From positions 109,611,468-109,675,467 of the forward strand of contig OW121743.1 of NCBI GenBank assembly GCA_933228675.1: a DNA stretch of 64,000 nucleotides, in the 5' to 3' direction. Source of the DNA: Stomorhina lunata (Eukaryota; Arthropoda; Insecta; Diptera; Rhiniidae). Shown here piece by piece: positions 58,556 through 64,000 of the stretch. Below the pieces are notes generated by a model that was not told the DNA's origin, searched no databases, and was given only the letters and a program-made list of their open reading frames with translations. Made by a program: the position numbers and the translations under genes. Numbering within the stretch: the first letter of the stretch is position 1; the number at the start of each line of letters is the position of its first letter.

Positions 58556-60339
58556 GATATAAGATTTTTTTATAGAAAATTTTCGATATAAAATTTTTCT
58601 ATAGAAAATTTTTGATATACAATTTTTCTATAGAAAATTTTCAATATAAAATTTTTTTATAGAAATTTTTCAATATAAAATTTTTCTATAGAAAAATTTC
58701 GATACAAAATTATTCTATAGAAAATTTTTGATATAAAATTTTTCTATAGAAAATTTTCGATATAAAATTTTTCTATAGAAAATTTTCGATATAAAATTTT
58801 TCTATAGAAAATTTTCGATATAAAATTTTTCTATAGAAAATTTTCGATATAAAATTTTTCTATAGAAAATTTTCGATATAAAATTTTTCTATAGAAAATT
58901 TTCGGTCGAAATTTTTCAATATAAAATTTTTCTATAGAAATTTTTCAATATAAAATTTTTCTATATAAAATTATTGATATAAAATTTTTCTATAGAAAAT
59001 TTTAGATATAAAATTTTTCTATAGAAAATTTTAGATATAAAATTTTTCAATAGAAAATTTTCGATATAAAATTTTTCTATAGAAAATTTTCAATATAAAA
59101 TTTTTCTATAGAAAATTTTCGATATAAAATTTTTCTATAGAAAATTTTCGATACAAAATTTTTCTATAGAAAATTTTCGATATAAAATTTTTGATATAAA
59201 ATTTTTCTATAGAAAATTATCGATATAAAATTTTTCTATAGAAAATTTTTCTATAGAAAATTTTGGATATAAAATTTTTCTATAGAAAATTTTCGATATA
59301 AAATTTTTCTATAGAAAATTATCGATATAAAATTTTTCTATAGAAAATTTTTCTATAGAAAATTTTCGATATAAAATTTTTCTATAGATAGAAAATTTTT
59401 GATATAAAAATTTTCTATAGAAAATTTTCGATATAAAATTTTTCTATAGAAAATTTTCGATATAAAATTTTTCTATAGAAAATTTTCGATATAAAATTTT
59501 TCTATAGAAAATTTTCGATATAAAATTTTTCTATAGAAAATTTTCGATATAAAATTTTTCTATAGAAAATTTTCGATATAAAATTTTTCTATAGAAAATT
59601 TTCGATATAAAATTTTTCTATAGAAAATTTTCGATATAAAACTTTTCTATAGAAAATTTTTGATATAAAATTTTTCTATAGAAAATTTTCGATATAAAAT
59701 TTTTCTATAGAAAATTTTTGATATAAAATTTTTCTATAGAAAATTTTCGATATAAAATTTTTCTATAGAAAATTTTCGATATAAAATTTTTCTATAGAAA
59801 ATTTTCGATACAAAATTTTTCTATAGAAAATTTTCGATATAAAATTTTCGATATAAAATTTTTCTATAGAAAATTTTCGATATAAAATTTTTCTATAGAA
59901 AATTTTCGATATAAAATTTTTCTATAGAAAATTTTCGATATAAAATTTTTCTATAGAAAATTTTCGATATAAAATTTTTCTATAGAAAATTTTTGATATA
60001 AAAATTTTCTATAGAAAATTTTTGATATAAAAATTTTCTATAGAAAATTTTCGATATAAAATTTTTCTATAGAAAATTTTCGATATAAAATTTTTCTATA
60101 GAAAATTTTCGATATAAAATTTTTCTATAGAAAATTTTCGATATAAAATTTTTCTATAGAAAATTTTCGATATAAAATTTTTCTATAGAAAATTTTCGAT
60201 ATAAAATTTTTCTATAGAAAATTTTCGATATAAAATTTTTCTATAGAAAATTTTCGATATAAAATTTTTCTATAGAAATTTTTCGATATAAAATTTTTCT
60301 GTAGAAAATTTTCGATATAAAATTTTTCTGTAGAAAATT
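58556..60339 (-). repeat. CTATAG satellite array, CGATAT variant, third array, bracketed by a 167 bp direct repeat
   Basis: About sixty units of CTATAG, A4, T4, CGATAT, A4, T5, the most uniform CGATAT array in the window. Fused or partial units occur (59,190, 59,240, 59,350, 59,845). A roughly 100 bp pattern around 59,215-59,270 (TATCGATAT, then two CTATAG in quick succession) recurs at 59,310-59,370. Both edges are sharp. Confidence 0.97.
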
Positions 60340-60506
60340 TTCGACAGTAGACACCTTAAAAAAATCTAGAGCCAATTTTAAATAGCAAACAAATAGTCTA
60401 GTTTTAATTTTACTACAATCTAGAGATTAATCCTAATCTGCGTGGCATAATCACTATCACTTTTGGGACTGTTGGGCATGTTTGGACTATTGCATTTTGT
60501 GTGCTC
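60340..60506 (+). repeat. 167 bp direct repeat, right of satellite array
   Basis: Second copy of 58,389-58,555, starting at the base where the array ends. A 67-codon frame at 60,463-60,666 begins in it but has no recognisable domain. Confidence 0.95.
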
Positions 60507-61352
60507 ATATATTTATAGATTAGAAGATATGTATGTCTGTGGTGTGGCAAATACGGAGTGCAAATTACTAAAGAGTATTACGGAGCAGACTTTACAACTG
60601 ACACCTTCGCAACTACAGACTTTTCAATGTATGCTAATACACAAATATTTATGGACTGAGAATTGAAAAAATTATATACTCGTATACATATTTTTATTAA
60701 TGCAATTAAAAAAGAACTACGTGGGATGTATTATATCGTTATTTGGATGCTCCCGAGAGGATATATAAAACAGAATCCAAAGATTGACCATGCAATAATG
60801 AAAATGCCCACAAATTTAACTAAAAACTAAACTCAAATCGAGATAACCAAAATCTTCTTTTTTCATTAAAGGTTCGTATAGTTTTGTTGTATGGCTATGA
60901 ATCATGAAACACTACAGAGGGCTACTTACAGTTTTTGTATGTAGCTATTCTTCAATCGATCTTTGCAAAAACTGATCAAAATATTCTTTCATCTCAAATA
61001 GAGACTTTGGAGGGAATAATAAAAAGGATTAACACCAAGATAATGCGATTTGACACTTTTCGATTTTTTTGTGGGCTTTGAGAAATTAAAATCCACCACA
61101 TTTTAAGATCAAAAAATTCTAGCTGGAGCGATTTGACATGGGTACGCAAGGGTTAATTCCTATAAAAATGTAACTAAAGGCTTCTTTATATGTTTTTTTG
61201 AATTTTCATTAAAATAAAAACATATATTTACGTATTGTAAAAAATTCTACTTTAATGACATCAGATTTCAACCAAATTTTTAATATATTAAAGCAATAAT
61301 AATTTCAGTTCTTCTATAAAAACGGCTAATAGACATCAACTCACGTGCTTTT
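60507..61352. other. Spacer, no gene seen
   Basis: Less AT-rich than its surroundings between 60,880 and 61,160, where it runs into the inverted TTAACCCTTG terminus at 61,138-61,156. That part may be transposon-derived. Confidence 0.4.
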
Positions 61353-63745
61353 AAAATTTTCGATATAAAATTAACGATATAAAAATTTTTAGTATAAAAT
61401 TTACGATATAAAATTTTCGCTATAAAATTTTTTATAAGAAAATTTTCGATAATTTTTTTAAGGAAAATTTTTATATAAAATTTTGTTTAAAAAAATTCGA
61501 CAACATTTTTTTAATATTCCAGGTTTTTAATATAAAATCTTTTATATAAACTTTTCAATATAAAATTTCAAAATTTTTTTATATAAAATTTTCGATGCTA
61601 AATTTTTTTATACAAAATTTGGTAAAAGTTTTTGTACAAAATTTTCGATATAAAATTTTTTTATATAAGATTTTTGGTATAATATTTTTGATCTAAATTT
61701 TTATAGAAAAATGTTCGTTATAATTTTTTTTAGAAAAATGTTCGTTATAAAATTTAAATAGAACAATTTTCGTCTTAAAATTTTTTTAGAAAAGTTTTTT
61801 TGTTATAAAATTTTTAAACTAAAATTGTTGTTATACAATTTTTATAGAAAAATTTTCGTTTCAAAATTTATATGAAAAAGTTTTCGTTAAAAAATTTTTA
61901 AGGAAAAATGTTCGTTATCAAATTTTTATAGAAAAATTTTCGTTATCAAATTTCTACAGGAGTTTCTATTGAAAAATATCCATTATAATATTTTTATAAA
62001 AATATTGAGTTAAAACTTTTTTAAAAATATTTTCTTTGTTAAAATTGTTATTGAAAAATTTTCTTTATTAAAATTTTTATAGAAAAATTTTCTTTTTTAA
62101 AGATTTTAAGAAAAATTTTCTTAATTAACATTTTTATAAAAAATTTTCTTTTGTAAAATTTTTGTAGAAAAATTTTCTTTTTTAAATTTTTATAAAAAAT
62201 TTTCTTTATTAAAATTTTTATAGAAAAATTTTCTTTTTAAATTTTTATAAAAAATTTTCTTTATTAAAATTTTTATAGAAAAATTTTCTTTAGTAAAATT
62301 TTTATAGAAAAATTTTCTTTTTTAATTTTTATAAAAAATTTTCTTTTTTAATTTTTATAAAAAATTTTCTTTTTTAATTTTTATAAAAAATTTTCTTTAT
62401 TAAAATTTTTAATTAAAAAATCTAGTTATAACATTTTTATAAAAAATTTTATTTATTAAATTTTTTAATTAAAAAATCTAGTTATAAAATTTTTACGAAA
62501 AAAATTTTCGTTATTAAATTTTTAATTTAAATTCTAGTTATAAAATTTTTACGGAAAAATTTTCGTTTTAAAATTTTTATAGAATAATTGTCTTTATCAA
62601 ATTTCTATAGAAAAATATCCGTTTTAAAATTTTTATAGAAAAATTTTCTTTTAAAAATTTTTTAAAATATTTTCTTTATTAAAGTTATTATAGAAACTTT
62701 TTCTATATTAAAATTTGTATAGAACAATTTTCGTTATTAAAATTTATATAGAAAAATTTTTGTTATTAAATTTTTACGAAGTTATTTTCGTTATTAAATT
62801 TTTACGGAAACATTTTTGTTATAAAATTTGTTTAGAAAACTGTTCGCCATTAAAATTTTTATAGAAAAATTTTCGTTCTTAAAATTTTTATAGAAAAATT
62901 TTCGTTCTTAAAATTTTTATAAAAAATTTTCGTTATTAAAATTTTTATATAAAAATTTTCGCTATTAAAATTTTTCTATAAAAATTTTTAGAGAAAAATT
63001 TTTACAAATTTTCGTTATTAAAATTTTTATAAAAAATTTTTTGTTATTAAAATTTTTATTGAAAAATTTTTGGTTATCAAATTTCTATAGGAAAATATTA
63101 CGGATATCAAATGTTTACGTTAAAATTTTCGTCATTAAATTTTTATAGAAAAATTTTCGTTATCAAATTTTTACAGAAAAATGTTCGTCATTAAAATTTT
63201 TATAGAAAAATTTTCGTTATAAAATTTTTATAGAAAAATTTTCGTTATAAAATTTTTATAGAAAAATTTTCGTTATAAAATTTTTATAGAAAAATTTTCG
63301 TTATAAAATTTTTATAGAAAAATTTTCGTTATAAAATTTTTATAGAAAAATTTTCGTTATAAAATTTTTATAGAAAAATTTTCGTTATAAAATTTTTATA
63401 GAAAAATTTTCGTTATAAAATTTTTATAGAAAAATTTTCGGTACAAAATTTTTATAGAAAAATTTTCGGTATAAAATTTTTATAGAAAAATTTTCGATAT
63501 CAAATTTCTATAGAAAAATATCCGTTATATCAATGATTACGGAAAATTTTTCGTCATGAAATTTTTATAGAAAAATTTTCGTTATCAAATTTTTTCTGAA
63601 AAATGTTCGTCATTTTTATAGAAAAAATTTCGTTATTAAGATTTTTATAGAAAAATTTTTGTTAATTTTTACAGCAAAATTTTCAATATTAAAATTTTTA
63701 TAGAAAAATTTCGTTATTAAAATTTTTACAGAAGCATTTTTGTAT
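61353..63745 (-). repeat. CTATAG-family satellite array, CGTTAT variant, about 28 bp period
   Basis: Best copies (63,190-63,430) read TTATAG, A5, T4, CGTTAT, A4, T5, 28 bp. The left part starts as CGATAT-like units (61,353-61,450), then CTTTATT/CTTTTTT variants at 62,040-62,400, then CGTTATT, before the clean core. The central palindrome has become TTATAG. Confidence 0.93.
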
Positions 63746-64000
63746 TTTTAAATTGGATTGGATTGGTAAAAAATTGGATTTTTGTCGAAATCTTTTGATT
63801 TTAAGTCGCAGGTACATTTAAGCCATTAGAGATATCGATCTTATTCTTCTTGGTACTTGTTTTTTTTAGTTTTTTCGAATTAGTTATTTTAGTGTTTTAA
63901 AAATTGTTTAAAAATAATAACATTTTTTGTGGCATATGTTCAGGAGAGTTTTCAAAGAAAAATATTTTAAGAAGCCCTTAATAATTACGAAAGCTTTCCA
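63746..64000. other. Spacer at window end
   Basis: Non-repetitive AT-rich DNA, with nothing recognised. Confidence 0.4.

Larger units (their letters stand above)
55425..61156. mobile_element. Candidate piggyBac-like terminal pair bracketing two satellite arrays
   Basis: TTAACCCTTGAGTACCCAT at 55,425-55,443 and its inverse at 61,138-61,156 match at 18 of 19 bases, each ending in TTAA outermost. That is what the ends of one piggyBac-like element would look like. The interior holds the 55.5 and 58.6 kb satellite arrays and no transposase frame. Two independent solo ends of one MITE family would look the same, so the single-element reading is tentative. Confidence 0.35.

Noticed and set aside
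60463..60666. 67-codon plus frame beside the 58.6 kb array
   Set aside because: Starts inside the duplicated 167 bp flank; no domain. Its counterpart in the other copy runs into satellite.

Overview
The window looks like non-genic DNA from a fly, most likely a calyptrate (blowfly, flesh fly or house fly type). The basis is one BEL/Pao retrotransposon of insect type, several dispersed repeats built like dipteran DINE-1/Helentron elements with GTCC/GTCT microsatellite cores, and very AT-rich CA/CAG-flecked spacer DNA. The order Diptera is a fairly safe inference; the species is not identifiable by reading alone. I found no credible host protein-coding gene, tRNA, rRNA or CRISPR. Bacterial-style features (operons, ribosome binding sites) do not apply.

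Nearly half of the 64 kb is one satellite superfamily, present as at least a dozen separate arrays with 28-36 bp units. Every unit has the same frame: a palindrome centred on CTATAG with flanking T and A runs, then A/T runs around a short variable slot. Each array has its own slot sequence: TATCA (2.7-5.4 kb), its reverse complement (6.1-6.7), ATAATG (8.3-10.9), ATATCG (12.4-14.9 plus 23.05-24.0, and 25.1-26.3), GTATCG and ATACCG (28.2-30.9), ATACCG (32.2-34.2), CGGTAT (41.4-44.7), CGGTGA (46.0-47.8), CGATAT (51.4-54.0, 55.5-56.8, 58.6-60.3), CGTTAT (61.4-63.7). Read by the slot, arrays left of about 34 kb lie almost all in one orientation and arrays right of about 41 kb in the other. Ordinary AT-rich single-copy-looking DNA separates them.

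The one clear coding unit is an 8,131 bp BEL/Pao element on the minus strand (14,919-23,049). It has two 340 bp LTRs that look identical by eye, a 5 bp target duplication (ATTTC) and a clean insertion in the middle of an ATATCG satellite array. It encodes a 1,722-residue Gag-Pol polyprotein (zinc knuckles, protease, reverse transcriptase, RNase H, integrase). Unusually, it also carries a second small ORF in the env position that repeats the same three-zinc-finger arrangement as the Gag part. A good splice acceptor lies just before that ORF and a good donor lies in the leader, which suggests a spliced subgenomic mRNA.

Other mobile DNA: DINE/Helentron-like copies at 1-126, 5.43-6.05, 35.56-36.39, 36.60-37.29 and 48.68-50.52 kb; a 361 bp piggyBac-like MITE at 37.50 kb; a possible piggyBac-like terminal pair at 55.43 and 61.16 kb that brackets two satellite arrays; and a possible 1 kb inverted-repeat element at 39.06-40.05 kb. 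Two structures tie the satellites to something other than simple slippage: a ~130 bp non-satellite module that occurs inside or beside three different arrays (3.4, 23.4, 47.9 kb), and a 167 bp direct repeat that exactly brackets the array at 58.6-60.3 kb.
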